A DNA stretch of 39,544 bases from Gandjariella thermophila (lineage in GTDB: Bacteria; Actinomycetota; Actinomycetes; Mycobacteriales; Pseudonocardiaceae): positions 13,909 to 53,452 of the forward strand of contig NZ_BJFL01000033.1 in the NCBI RefSeq assembly GCF_005405885.1, written 5' to 3'. How positions within the stretch are numbered: the stretch's first letter is position 1; each line of letters opens with the position of its first letter. The notes below the pieces were generated by a model. The model had not been told where the DNA came from. It made no database searches and saw nothing but the letters and a program-made list of their open reading frames with translations. The translations under genes were made by a program, and so were the position numbers. This document shows, one piece after another, positions 6,126-14,436 of this stretch.

Positions 6126-6944
6126 TTCCTCGGCCCGAACGGGGCCGGCAAGTCGACCACCATCCGGATCCTGCTGGGCCTGCTGCGCGCGGACGCCGGG
6201 CAGGTCCAGCTGCTCGGCGGCGACCCGTGGCGGGACGTGACCACGCTGCACCGCCGGCTCGCCTACGTCCCCGGCGACGTGACGCTGTGGCCGAACCTCA
6301 CCGGCGGCGAGGTGATCGACCTGCTCGGCCGGCTGCGCGGCGGGCTGAACCCGCGCCGCCGGGCCGAGTTGCTGGACCGTTTCGAGCTGGACCCCAGGAG
6401 GAAGGGCCGCGCCTACTCCAAGGGCAACCGGCAGAAGGTCGCCCTGGTCGCCGCGCTGGCCTCGGACGCGGAACTGCTCATCCTGGACGAGCCGACCTCG
6501 GGCCTGGACCCACTGATGGAGGCGGTGTTCCGGGACTGCATCACCGAGGAGCGACGCACCGGCCGCACCGTGCTGCTGTCCAGCCACATCCTCGCCGAGG
6601 TGGAGGCGCTGTGCGACCGGGTGAGCATCATCCGCGGCGGCCGCACCGTGGAGAGCGGCACCCTGGCCGAACTGCGCCACCTCACCCGCACGTCGATCTC
6701 CGCCGAGCTGGCCGGCCCGCCGGACGGGCTGGCCACGCTGCCCGGTGTGCACGGCGTCCGGGTGGACGGCGACCGGGTGCGCTGCGAGGTGGACACGTCC
6801 GCTTTGGACGGTGTGCTGGCGCACCTGGCCAGGACCGGCGTGCGCAGCCTGGTCAGCCAGCCGCCGACGCTGGAGGAGCTGTTCCTGCGCCACTACCAGG
6901 ACGACCCCCACCACCAGGACGACGGGGCGGGGGTGGCCCAATGA
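6024..6944 (+). CDS. ABC transporter ATP-binding protein (drug/antibiotic exporter type)
   Basis: This 306-residue ATPase powers export with the permease encoded next, whose ATG overlaps its stop (ATGA at 6941-6944). Walker A is GPNGAGKST at residues 37-45. The signature region reads YSKGNRQK, the variant common in this exporter subfamily, followed by Walker [14 protein letters not shown] and the switch His in LLSSHIL. The last 80 residues form the extra domain seen in DrrA-like ATPases, ending [10 protein letters not shown]. The length is normal. A copy lacking residues 35-244 lies at 535-711. The substrate is unknown; the family usually exports polyketides or other amphipathic drugs. Confidence 0.9.
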   Translation: MATAISVSGLHKSFGRTHALDGLDLTVNTGEVHGFLGPNGAGKSTTIRILLGLLRADAGQVQLLGGDPWRDVTTLHRRLAYVPGDVTLWPNLTGGEVIDLLGRLRGGLNPRRRAELLDRFELDPRRKGRAYSKGNRQKVALVAALASDAELLILDEPTSGLDPLMEAVFRDCITEERRTGRTVLLSSHILAEVEALCDRVSIIRGGRTVESGTLAELRHLTRTSISAELAGPPDGLATLPGVHGVRVDGDRVRCEVDTSALDGVLAHLARTGVRSLVSQPPTLEELFLRHYQDDPHHQDDGAGVAQ

Positions 6945-8542
6945 GCGCCCTGGTGGGTACCGGTTCGCTGGTGCGGCTGGCGCTGCGCCGTGACCGGGTG
7001 CTGCTGCCCGCGTGGCTCGCGGTGTTCGTGCTCATGGCGGCGGGGTCGGCCGGGGCGACGGTCGGCATCTACCCCACCGCCGCGTCCCGCGCGCAGGCCG
7101 CGGCGAGCATCAACGACACGCCGTCCCTGGTCGCGCTGTACGGCCTGGTGTACGACCCGACCTCGCTGGGCGCGGTCGCGCTGATCAAGATGATCGCCTT
7201 CGGCGCGGCGCTGGTGGCGGTGCTGTCGGTGGTCGTGGTTGTCCGGCACACCCGGGCCGAGGAGGAGGCCGGCCGGCTGGAACTCGTCGGCGCGACGGTG
7301 GTCGGCCGGCACGCGCCGCTCGCCGCCGCGCTGCTGGTGGCCGTGGCGGCGAACGTCGTGCTCGGCCTGGTCACCGCGGCGAGCCTGGTCGCGGCCGGGC
7401 TGCCCGCGCCGAGCTCGGCGGCGTTCGGGCTGGCCTGGGCCGGGGTGGGCATCGCGTTCGCCGCGGTGGCGGCGGTGGCCGCGCAGGTCACCGAGAGCGG
7501 CCGGGCGGCGATCGGTACGGCCTGCGCCGTGCTGGGCGCGGCCTACGTGCTGCGGGCCATCGGCGACACGTCGGCGGCCAGCGGCAGCGGGCCGGGCTGG
7601 TTGTCGTGGCTGTCCCCGGTCGGCTGGGGCCAGCAGGTGCGCCCGTACGCCGGGGACCGCTGGTGGGTGCTGCTGCTGCCGGCCGGGTTCGCCGCGGTGC
7701 TGACCGCGGCCGCGTACGCGCTGGTGCTCCGCCGGGATCACGGCGGCGGCCTGCTGCCGGACCGGCCGGGGCGGCCGACCACCGCGCCGAGCCTGCGCGG
7801 CCCGCTGGCGCTGGCCTGGCGGCTGCAGCGCGGTTCGCTGCTCGGCTGGACCGCCGGGTTCGTCCTGCTCGGCGTGGTGTTCGGGAACGTGGCCTCCGGG
7901 GTGGGCCGGCTGGTGACCAGCCCGCAGGCCCGGGAGATGATCAGCAGGCTGGGCGGCGAGCACGCGCTCACCGACGCGTTCATGGCCACCGAGCTGGGCT
8001 TCGTCGGCGTGCTCGCGGCGGCGTTCGGGGTGCAGGCGGCGCTGCGGCTGCGCACCGAGGAGACCGCGCTGCGCGCCGAGCCGCTGCTCGCCACCCCGGT
8101 GCGGCGGCTGGCCTGGGCCGGCAGCCACCTCACCGTCGCGCTGGCCGGCACGGCCGTGCTGCTCGCCGGCGCCGGTCTCGGCGCGGGGCTGGCGCACGCG
8201 GCCGGCACGCACGACGCCGGGCAGGTCGGTCGGGTCCTGCTTGGCGCGCTGGTGCACGCGCCGGCGGCATGGGTGGTGACGGGTGTCGTGGTGGCCGCGT
8301 TCGGCTTGGCCCCGCGGCTGGTGGTGGCCGGCTGGGTGGCACTGGTGGCGTTCCTGCTGCTGGGCGTGCTGGGGCCGGTGTTCCGGCTGGACCAGTGGGC
8401 GATGGACCTCTCGCCGTTCACCCACGTGCCCCGGCTGCCTGGGGGTGAGCTATCCGCGACGCCGCTGGTCTGTCTGGTGCTGGTCGCCGCCGCGCTGGTC
8501 GTGGTCGGGCTGGCCGGGTTCCGCCGGCGCGACATCGGCTGA
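6941..8542 (+). CDS. ABC transporter permease (polyketide-antibiotic exporter family)
   Basis: This is a 533-residue integral membrane protein, translationally coupled to the ATPase. It has two related halves of about six hydrophobic segments each. The first half begins [16 protein letters not shown] and holds the conserved region [18 protein letters not shown]-like at about residues 100-115. The second half repeats it ([13 protein letters not shown], later [17 protein letters not shown]). This duplicated layout with an EExGRxE-type motif in each half is typical of the permeases annotated as exporters of polyketide antibiotics. The gene is complete and ends 29 bases before a converging pseudogene. 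Confidence 0.88.
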   Translation: MSALVGTGSLVRLALRRDRVLLPAWLAVFVLMAAGSAGATVGIYPTAASRAQAAASINDTPSLVALYGLVYDPTSLGAVALIKMIAFGAALVAVLSVVVVVRHTRAEEEAGRLELVGATVVGRHAPLAAALLVAVAANVVLGLVTAASLVAAGLPAPSSAAFGLAWAGVGIAFAAVAAVAAQVTESGRAAIGTACAVLGAAYVLRAIGDTSAASGSGPGWLSWLSPVGWGQQVRPYAGDRWWVLLLPAGFAAVLTAAAYALVLRRDHGGGLLPDRPGRPTTAPSLRGPLALAWRLQRGSLLGWTAGFVLLGVVFGNVASGVGRLVTSPQAREMISRLGGEHALTDAFMATELGFVGVLAAAFGVQAALRLRTEETALRAEPLLATPVRRLAWAGSHLTVALAGTAVLLAGAGLGAGLAHAAGTHDAGQVGRVLLGALVHAPAAWVVTGVVVAAFGLAPRLVVAGWVALVAFLLLGVLGPVFRLDQWAMDLSPFTHVPRLPGGELSATPLVCLVLVAAALVVVGLAGFRRRDIG

Positions 8543-8571
8543 ACCGGTCGCGCCGGCGGAACGGGGACGGG

Positions 8572-9279
8572 TCAGGGTGTCGCCGGGTAGGGCCGGGGCA
8601 GCGGCATGTGCCGGTCGGCCATGACCCGCCGCAGCCGGTCCGGGTAGTCGGTGATGATGCCGTCGACGCCCGCGTCGATCAGGGCGTTCATCGCCGCCGG
8701 GTCCTCGACCGTCCACGGCACCACCGGCAGACCGAGCCGGTGCGACTCCCGCACCAGATCCTCGGTGACCAGCGCCTGATCCGGGGAGAGGATCTGGGCG
8801 TGCACCGCGCGGGCGGCCGCGGGGACGTCGCCGTGGTAGTCGTCCACGTCGATGCCGGCGAGCCACGGCGACGGCCCCGGCTGGCCCACCTGCGCGGTGG
8901 ACGCGTCGATCAGCGCCACCCGCCTGAGCCGGGGCGTCAGCCGCTCGGAGATCCGCAGGGTGCGCCAGTCGAAGCTCTGCAGCGTGGTCCGCCACACCGC
9001 GTGGTGCCGCTCGATCACCTCGGTCACCTTCCGGGTGAAGGTGTCCGGGTCCACCGTCTGCGCCGGCTGCGTCGGATCGATCTTCGTCTCGACGTTGAGG
9101 TGCACCGCGGTCGCGTGCGCCCGCTCGGTGAGCGCGTACACCTCGTCCAGCGTGGGGATACGGGTGCCAGGCACCGGCTGCTGCGTACCGACGAACGAGT
9201 CATGCGCCGGGTCGGCCGGGCGGCGGGTGCCGCAGTCCAGCGTCTTGATCTCCGCCAGGGTCTGATCACCGGCTCGTAC
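8572..9279 (-). pseudogene. Secreted glycerophosphodiester phosphodiesterase, 3' fragment
   Basis: The frame carries the carboxy-terminal two thirds of a GDPD: TLAEIKTLDCG, VPGTRIPTL, the metal-binding HLNVETK strand, TLQSFDWRTL, and GVDGIITDYPD near the end. Homology begins abruptly at about 9267-9279. The essential amino-terminal HRG segment and its Glu/Asp/His ligands are absent, and further upstream sequence is unrelated. The first possible start in frame is a GTG at 9174, well inside the domain, so the product could not be active. A short signal-peptide frame at 12952-13077 on the same strand may be the lost 5' end, separated by an inserted island. Confidence 0.8.
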
Positions 9280-9402
9280 GGGACTCGCCGCGTTTCCTTC
9301 CGGGGATGGCGAGGGTGTCGGCCTCGACGGCGGGGGCCTGCCGCTGACTACACGGCCTTGGGACTAGCGGAGAGGTGAGTAACTCGGCATCGGGCGTGCG
9401 TG

Positions 9403-10107
9403 TCATCCAGGGATGCCCAGTACGTGGGCTAGGCCTTTCCGGCCGGCTTGAGTGATCTGCAGTGCGCGGGTGTTGGGCAGGGGACGGAGCCAGTTGCGGT
9501 CGAGTAGGGAGGCGAGTACGGCTGCGCCGAGTGCTCCGCCGAGGTGGTGGCGCTGCTCGATCCAGTCGGGGCAGGCGAACGCGAGCTTGCGGCGTCGCGA
9601 ATCGAGGGCGGTGAGTCCGACGCCGAGGGCGATGAATGTCTGCTCTGCGTGTGGGCCGAGTGCGATGGTCTCCTGGTTCGCGTCGATGGCCCGGTGTGCA
9701 AGGAGCCGCTCGAAGAGTTGCACGCCGATCTTGCCGGCGAGATGGTCGTAGCAGGACCGGGCATTGATCAAGTTTTGGTCGATCTTGTCGCCGATGTGGC
9801 GGATCGTCAAGCTCGTGCCGACCGCGGCGTGGAGTTCTCCGAGAAGCTCCTGGGTGCGGGCCGATGCCAGGTGATAGGTGGCGTGGCGCCCCTCGCGGGA
9901 CACGGTGACCACACCTGTCTGACGCAGCCGCGAGAGGTGGTTCGACAGGGTCGTGACCCTCATGTCCAAGGCGGCAGCTATCTCGCTGACCCGGATGGGT
10001 CCCTCGGTTGCCAGCAGGGTGAGGATGCGCACCCGAGCGGGTGAGCTGAGCTGCCGGGCGAGTTCCGCCACGGCCTTGGCTGCTTGTTCGTGGTCCATTC
10101 CTGCCAT
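9403..10107 (-). CDS. ArsR-type winged-helix regulator with C-terminal domain
   Basis: This 234-residue protein (from ATG 10107; ATG 10098 or GTG 10152 are alternatives) has a typical ArsR fold in residues about 8-85. LSSPARVRILTLLA leads, then IRVSEIAAALDMRVTTLSNH as the recognition helices, then the wing GVVTVSREGRHATYHL. The extra 140 residues include GPHAEQTFIALGV and a final winged-helix-like unit (ITQAGRKGLAHVLG), as in a group of two-domain ArsR proteins. No Cys pair for metal binding is seen in the DNA-binding part, so an organic ligand is more likely. It diverges from the dehydrogenase-thioesterase-transporter operon, and a 15-bp inverted repeat lies between them. Confidence 0.82.
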   Translation of the reverse strand: MAGMDHEQAAKAVAELARQLSSPARVRILTLLATEGPIRVSEIAAALDMRVTTLSNHLSRLRQTGVVTVSREGRHATYHLASARTQELLGELHAAVGTSLTIRHIGDKIDQNLINARSCYDHLAGKIGVQLFERLLAHRAIDANQETIALGPHAEQTFIALGVGLTALDSRRRKLAFACPDWIEQRHHLGGALGAAVLASLLDRNWLRPLPNTRALQITQAGRKGLAHVLGIPG

Positions 10108-10190
10108 CACGTCTATTCGCGGCCTCGCTGCCACGACTGTAAGGCGTGCCACTTAGTAGCTGACAGGCCACTGATCGTGTGACTAGTGTC

Positions 10191-10224
10191 CCTCCATAGT
10201 TCACGGGATCGTGAACTATGGAGG
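10191..10224. promoter_or_regulatory. Strong inverted repeat, likely ArsR-type operator
   Basis: CCTCCATAGTTCACG (10191-10205) is exactly repeated as its reverse complement at 10210-10224, with GGAT between. It lies between the ArsR gene and the TTG start at 10255, so it is well placed to control both directions. A length of 34 bp fits two helix turns of a dimeric winged-helix protein. Confidence 0.65.
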
Positions 10225-10254
10225 TTGACCATGGGGGATGACTGAGGGGGGACC

Positions 10255-11170
10255 TTGACTGATCAGACCGTGTCCACACAGGACTTTCTGGACCTTGCCG
10301 AGCAGACGCGGGCGTGCGTGCGCGACACCCTGACGCAGGTGCTCGGGGGCTTCCCGGACGGTGAGGAGCTCGACCTGACCGCGCGGCGGGCGGTCCTGCG
10401 CGAGTTGGGCCGCCTGCGGTGGATCGGTATGGCCATCCCGCAGCGGTGGGGCGGACTGGGGCAGGGCCACCTTGCGCGCGTGGTGGCGATCGAGGAGGCC
10501 GCACGCCTGCGCCCTGCCGTGGGAGCCACCCTGAGCGCGGCCGCGTTAGGTACCGGCCTGCTGAGTGAGTTCGGCAGTCGGGAGCAGCGTGCCCGGTGGC
10601 TTCCGGGGCTCAGTTCGGGCCAAGACGTGATGACCATCTGCATGACCGAGCCCGAGTCGGGTTCGCACCTGCTGGGCATGGAAACCCAGGCCCGGAAGGT
10701 TGACGGCGGTTGGGAACTGTCGGGACGCAAATGGTTTATCGGCAATTCGAACCTTGCCAGTCTGCACGGCGTTATCGCTCGCACTGGCACCGAGGGTGAC
10801 TCGCGAAGCCTGACCGCATTTGTGGTCGAGGCATCCCGCGAGGGGGTGAGCGCCGACACCGAGCCTCTACCACGCCGCGTCCCGGCTGGACGCTCGACGG
10901 ACCCACGACCTCGGTTTGATCGTTGGCAAGCTGTTGGCCAGCGAGACAGCGGTGGATGCCGCGCTGGCGGCGACACGTCTGCTGGGCGCGCGCGGAGTAC
11001 ATCCGGAGATCGGTGCGGTGCAACTGGTCAACGACGCGCTGATGACGCTGTCACCGTCGGGCACATCGGAGGTCAACCGCAAGCGCATCGCGGAGATCGC
11101 ACTCGGCCGTTACCACGCCGTGGTGCCGCCATGGGACGAGCAGCAGGAACGAGAAGGGATCATGGGATGA
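10255..11170 (+). pseudogene. Acyl-CoA dehydrogenase, broken by internal deletion and frameshift
   Basis: The TTG at 10255 follows a G-rich ribosome site and opens about 203 codons that match an acyl-CoA dehydrogenase amino-terminal and middle domain (MAIPQRWGGLG, then MTEPESGSH, then GRKWFIGNSN). At about 10862-10866 the match shifts to another frame and to a later part of the family: LYHAASRLDARRTHDL, GVHPEIGAVQLVND, then SEVNRKRIAEIALGRYH to TGA at 11168-11170. Together the pieces make about 300 residues against a usual 380 or so, so roughly 80 codons of the middle and first carboxy-terminal helices are missing. No active flavoprotein can result. The downstream genes remain intact. Confidence 0.82.
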
Positions 11171-11622
11171 GGACCGGTCTTTCCGTTGGGGATGTGCAGA
11201 CGCTGGAGTTCGTGGTGCCGGCCACGAAGACCATTCGCCACCTTTATCCCGAGTCGGAGGATTACCAGCGAATGCCCGAGGTGTTCGCGACCGGCTTCAT
11301 GGTCGGTCTGCTTGAGTGGAGCGCCATCCTCGCTCTGCGACCGTACTTGGAGGACGGTGAAGGCAGTGTGGGCACCCGGGTCGACATCAGCCACACCGCG
11401 CCGACCCCGCCGGGCGCCAAGCTCATCGTCACCGCCTGCTGCACCAAGATCGAGGACAACTACATCGAGTGGGACGTCGAGGCACGCGACGAGGACGGGG
11501 ACGTCGCCGCCTCGGGGCGGCACGGCCGCCACATCATCGACATAGAGCGCTTCCTGCACCGCGTTGACGCCAAAACCAAGCGGCTGGTAGGCCGGGACGT
11601 GGCGGCTGCGCAGCCAGCATGA
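11167..11622 (+). CDS. FlK-like acyl-CoA thioesterase
   Basis: This 151-residue hot-dog thioesterase starts at the ATG overlapping the pseudogene stop (ATGA) and ends overlapping the transporter start. The sequence follows the fluoroacetyl-CoA thioesterase family: FATGFMVGLLEW, then SVGTRVDISHTAPTPPG, then VEARDEDG and GRHGRHIIDIERF. Thr42, Glu50, Gly69 and His76 fall at the same residue numbers as the FlK catalytic and binding residues as I recall them. The lid residues differ (Met at 36, where I recall Phe in FlK), so specificity for fluoroacetyl-CoA is not implied. It may hydrolyse a toxic or dead-end short acyl-CoA, in keeping with the adjacent exporter and the divergent regulator. Confidence 0.85.
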   Translation: MRTGLSVGDVQTLEFVVPATKTIRHLYPESEDYQRMPEVFATGFMVGLLEWSAILALRPYLEDGEGSVGTRVDISHTAPTPPGAKLIVTACCTKIEDNYIEWDVEARDEDGDVAASGRHGRHIIDIERFLHRVDAKTKRLVGRDVAAAQPA

Positions 11623-12533
11623 CGTCCGGATTGCCCACTCGCCCGGGCACGGCGCCGGCCGCACCAGCATCTCCCGCGGTGCTGGCCGGCGCCGTGTTCT
11701 GGGCGCTGATCTGGGCCGGGGCCTTCGTTGCGACAAAGGCTGCGTTGCGGTGGGCGCCGCCACCGGTCGTGGTGTCAGCGCGCTGCATCATGGCAGGGGG
11801 CGTTCTGCTTGCCGCGGCCGCGCCCCGCGCCGGCCGACCAACCCGGAGAGTGCTGGGCCGGCTCGCCCTGCTCGGCATGCTCAACAACGCCGCCTACCTC
11901 GGGCTGATGGCGTATGCCCTGCCCTCCATCTCCGCCGGCACCGCCGCCATCCTCTCCGCGAGCACTCCCCTGCTAGTGGTCTGCACTGCAGCCGCACTCG
12001 GCCAGGACAAGCTCACCGCAACCCGGACGATCGGGTTAGCCCTCGGCTTCGCCGGCATCGCGGCCACCTCACTGAGCCGGCTCAACGGAGCCGACCGCCC
12101 GGAAGGCGTGTTGCTGGGCGTCGTGGCTGTACTCGCATTGGCCACAGGCACCCTCCTCACACCCCGACTCACCCGCGGCGTGGACGCGGCGACAGCCACC
12201 GGATGGCAGGCGATCATCGGTGGAGCGTTCCTATTCGTGCCGGCGCTGCTCACTGCGCGGATGCACACCCTTCACCTCGGCTGGCAACTGGCCGGCACGC
12301 TGCTGTTCCTAGGGGTTGGTGCTTCGGTACTGGGTATGACACTGTGGCTAGGCCTGATCCGTTGGGTCGGGCCTACCGCTGCCAGTCTTGCGCAGTTCAT
12401 GCCGCCGCTCCTCGGCATCGCCCTCGGCCATCTACTGCTCGGTGAACCCATAACGACCTTCGAGTTGCTCGCCACGCTCCCCGTCGCTGTCGGTATCACC
12501 CTCGCCCTCCGCAGGCCGCCCCGCCGTCTCTAA
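11619..12533 (+). CDS. EamA/DMT family transporter
   Basis: This 304-residue protein has ten predicted membrane helices in two EamA repeats. The first runs from VLAGAVFWALIWAGAFVATK to ATSLSRL; the second runs from EGVLLGVVAVLALATGTLLTPR to a short basic tail. The motif PSISAGTAAILSASTPL in the first half and VGPTAASLAQFMPPLLG with LLGEP in the second are typical. The ATG overlaps the thioesterase stop (ATGA), so the genes are coupled. Members export metabolites such as amino acids or weak acids. Here the likely cargo is the acid released by the thioesterase, but that is inference from the operon. Confidence 0.88.
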   Translation: MTSGLPTRPGTAPAAPASPAVLAGAVFWALIWAGAFVATKAALRWAPPPVVVSARCIMAGGVLLAAAAPRAGRPTRRVLGRLALLGMLNNAAYLGLMAYALPSISAGTAAILSASTPLLVVCTAAALGQDKLTATRTIGLALGFAGIAATSLSRLNGADRPEGVLLGVVAVLALATGTLLTPRLTRGVDAATATGWQAIIGGAFLFVPALLTARMHTLHLGWQLAGTLLFLGVGASVLGMTLWLGLIRWVGPTAASLAQFMPPLLGIALGHLLLGEPITTFELLATLPVAVGITLALRRPPRRL

Positions 12534-12620
12534 CAGTCCTCGTGAGCGCGGGCACAGCCAAGTGCCCTCGGCAGGTGCCAGCGTCCGAAGTCGCCTGGCA
12601 CTGGCGTGATGCGTGAAGTC

Positions 12621-12951
12621 GTATCGCCACATCACGTCCACATCGAGCCGTTCCAGCCAGGCGCCCGCTTGTCGGTCGCGGCGTGCGCCAGACACAGCCC
12701 GACCGAGGTCGCCGACGGCGCCTCCAGCGTGACCACCAGGCCGACCACGCACCGGCTGCACACGTCGAACCAGCTGTGACGTACGGGCGGCCGATCGGCA
12801 GCCGGTGCCGCTCGCCCACCACGATCACGTCCACCGGGGTGTGGTCGATCTGCACCTGCTCCAACAGCCCGGTGACCTCCGGCGGGACACCACCGGCCGA
12901 CCGGCGCGACCGGGCCGCGCCCAGCTCACCCGTGCAGACGACTTCGGACAT
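12621..12951 (-). pseudogene. Mu/TnsB-type DDE transposase remnant
   Basis: Reading leftward, one frame gives LLEQVQIDHTPVDVIVV and LPIGRPYVTAG, the start of an rve-type catalytic core with the first catalytic Asp. At about 12770 the match moves to another frame (DVCSRCVVGLVVTLEAPSA, then LCLAHAATDKR). At about 12660 it moves again (WLERLDVDVMW). The usual order of the family is kept, so this is a real relic with at least two frameshifts and with both ends missing. It marks the right edge of the inserted island and may be the remains of the element that brought it. Confidence 0.72.
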
Positions 12952-13077
12952 TCACACCCGGGATAACCCGGCTGCGGCCGGGTCCGGGGCGGCGGACGCG
13001 GCAGGCGCCGCGAGGGGCGCGACGGTCACGGCGGCGAGCGCGGCGATGGCCAGGGCCATGATCCTTCGTTGCGTCAT
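12952..13077 (-). pseudogene. Signal-peptide fragment, probable 5' end of the split phosphodiesterase gene
   Basis: The frame starts at ATG 13077 and encodes a textbook signal peptide: basic MTQRRIM, a hydrophobic core (ALAIAALAAVTVAPLAA), an AASA-A cleavage region and a short mature start. It reaches TGA at 12952-12954 after 41 codons, three bases before the transposase relic. It is too short to be a functional secreted protein. It lies on the same strand as the GDPD fragment at 8572-9279, which lacks precisely its 5' part, so the two are probably halves of one gene. The HRG-containing 90 or so residues are missing from both. Confidence 0.55.
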
Positions 13078-13094
13078 GGCCGGCACCCTACGGC

Positions 13095-13664
13095 CTATCC
13101 CTTGCCGCGGCGGGCCGTCGTGGTGGAGGCCTTCCCGCCGCTGCGGGACGCCTTGGTGGCCCCGGCCGCCGGCTTGCTCCGGCGGGTGGCCGGCTTCGGC
13201 TGGCGGGACGCCGCCTGGCTCCGCGTGGCACCGGATGTCGCCCGGCGCGGGCCGGCCTTGGTGCCGGTGGTGGACGGCCGCGCCGACGACCGGGCAGCCG
13301 GGGACGAGCGGGTGGCGGGCGCCGCGGCCGGGAGGATGCTGGGCCGCGCCGTCGCCGTGCTCCGGGACGAGCCGTTGGAACTACGGCTCTGCTGCGCGAT
13401 CCAGGCGACCCCGGCGACGGCGGTCGCCACCGACCGTTCCAGGACGCGGACCACGCCGAGCAGCCCGGCGCTGGCGTTGGCCGCGGCGCGGCGGGTGCCC
13501 GGCGACACCCGGCCGACCGCGTCCAGCGCCTGCCGGGGCAGGCTCACCGCGATGCGACCACCGGGCACCGCCTCGACGGCGGTGACCGCGGCGTCCCAGG
13601 AACGCTCGATCATGGAGGGGACCCGGGTGCGAACCCGGCGTGCCTGTGCCTGTGGCTCAACCAT
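13095..13664 (-). CDS. Hypothetical protein with basic Ala/Ser/Arg-rich tail
   Basis: This is a 189-residue protein of unknown family. Residues 1-95 look folded and mainly helical (RSWDAAVTAVEAV, then LPRQALDAVGRVSPGTRRAA, then VVRVLERSVATAVAGVAWI). From about residue 95 the sequence is low in complexity and strongly basic, built of short Arg/Lys/Ser/Ala/Pro units, and resembles the disordered tails of histone-like or DNA-binding proteins. The ATG at 13664 is preceded by GGGGCA. Nothing upstream or downstream suggests an operon partner. Nucleic-acid binding is a guess from the charge alone. Confidence 0.6.
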   Translation of the reverse strand: MVEPQAQARRVRTRVPSMIERSWDAAVTAVEAVPGGRIAVSLPRQALDAVGRVSPGTRRAAANASAGLLGVVRVLERSVATAVAGVAWIAQQSRSSNGSSRSTATARPSILPAAAPATRSSPAARSSARPSTTGTKAGPRRATSGATRSQAASRQPKPATRRSKPAAGATKASRSGGKASTTTARRGKG

Positions 13665-13746
13665 TGCCCCAGCATGCGGTCATTCCCCGGAGATCGCGCG
13701 GCGATGAGCGTTTTCCCGCCTACTGGTGGGACAAGGGGAACGCGGT

Positions 13747-14352
13747 TCAGCGACGGGGTTCACGCACCGTGCCGGTTTCCGGGTCCAGGTTGACCGCGGC
13801 GAGCAGGGTGCGGGCGCACATGTCGCGGAGTTCCTCGCGCGGGATCGAGCGGCGTTCCAGCCAGTCGAGGCAGACGCCGACCACGAAGGTCAGCCAGCCG
13901 CGCACGGCGATGCCGGTGGCCGGGGTGACCTCCATTTCCCGGCTGAGCGCGGCCAGGATGCGTCGCTGCTGGACGCCGATGTTGTCCTCGCAGATGCGGC
14001 GAATGCCCTCGTCCACCGCGACCGCGGCGCGGTGCAGCACCCGGTACCCGTCCCGCCGCTGCTCCACGTAACCGAGGTAGGCGTCCAGGCCCCTGGTCAG
14101 CTGCTCGGTGAGCGGCAGCGACGGGTCCGGCTCGGTGATCCGCAGCAGCTGGTCGGCCTCGCTGCGCACCACGGCGGCGAAGAAGTCCCGCTTGGTGGCG
14201 AAGTAGTGGTACAGCAGGCCGCGGGAGACCTGGGCGATCTCCGCGACCTCCTCGATCCACACCTCGTCGTACGGCCGGGACGCGAACAGCTCGGTGCCGA
14301 TCGCGAGCAACTGCTCGCGACGTTCCTGGGTGCTCAGCCTGGTCCGCATCAA
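13747..14352 (-). CDS. TetR family regulator (divergent from P450)
   Basis: This 201-residue regulator has a TetR helix-turn-helix in residues about 8-55 (RREQLLAIGTELFASRPYDEV, IEEVAEIAQVSRGLLYHYF, then ATKRDFFAAVV). The remaining helical domain would bind an effector and dimerise. It is encoded divergently from the cytochrome P450, with 84 bp between the start codons; two TTGA/TCAA-type repeats lie there. It most likely represses the P450 gene and itself, with a fatty acid or other lipophilic substrate as inducer. The effector is inferred only from the neighbouring enzymes. Confidence 0.88.
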   Translation of the reverse strand: MMRTRLSTQERREQLLAIGTELFASRPYDEVWIEEVAEIAQVSRGLLYHYFATKRDFFAAVVRSEADQLLRITEPDPSLPLTEQLTRGLDAYLGYVEQRRDGYRVLHRAAVAVDEGIRRICEDNIGVQQRRILAALSREMEVTPATGIAVRGWLTFVVGVCLDWLERRSIPREELRDMCARTLLAAVNLDPETGTVREPRR

Positions 14353-14365
14353 TCCCCGATGTTAC

Positions 14366-14420
14366 TTGACATCGGTTCAACAGGGGCCGCATGCTGACAC
14401 TATTGGAGACGGGTTCAATA
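14366..14420. promoter_or_regulatory. Candidate TetR operators in the TetR/P450 divergent region
   Basis: TTGACATCGGTTCAA (14366-14380) has TTGA and TCAA ends in inverse order and also contains a -35-like TTGACA. TATTGGAGACGGGTTCAATA (14401-14420) is an imperfect inverted repeat with six of seven outer bases matching. The two share GGTTCAA. Either could be the binding site of the divergent TetR protein. Confidence 0.45.
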
Positions 14421-14436
14421 ACGTTGGGAGAGGCCC

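Noticed and set aside
1-6802. The in-frame ATPase deletion as an artificial knock-out construct
   Set aside because: An exact in-frame deletion beside a duplicated segment resembles an engineered allele, but there is no marker, vector or cloning scar, and the 9-bp repeats at the ends explain it naturally.
9266-10504. A 412-codon minus-strand frame overlapping the ArsR gene
   Set aside because: The ArsR frame has the recognisable winged helix; this one is Pro/Arg/Ser-rich. It also crosses the 10191-10224 inverted repeat and the start of the dehydrogenase.
11167-11622. The thioesterase as a fluoroacetate resistance enzyme
   Set aside because: The catalytic residues match FlK, but the lid residues do not, and no fluorometabolite genes lie nearby.
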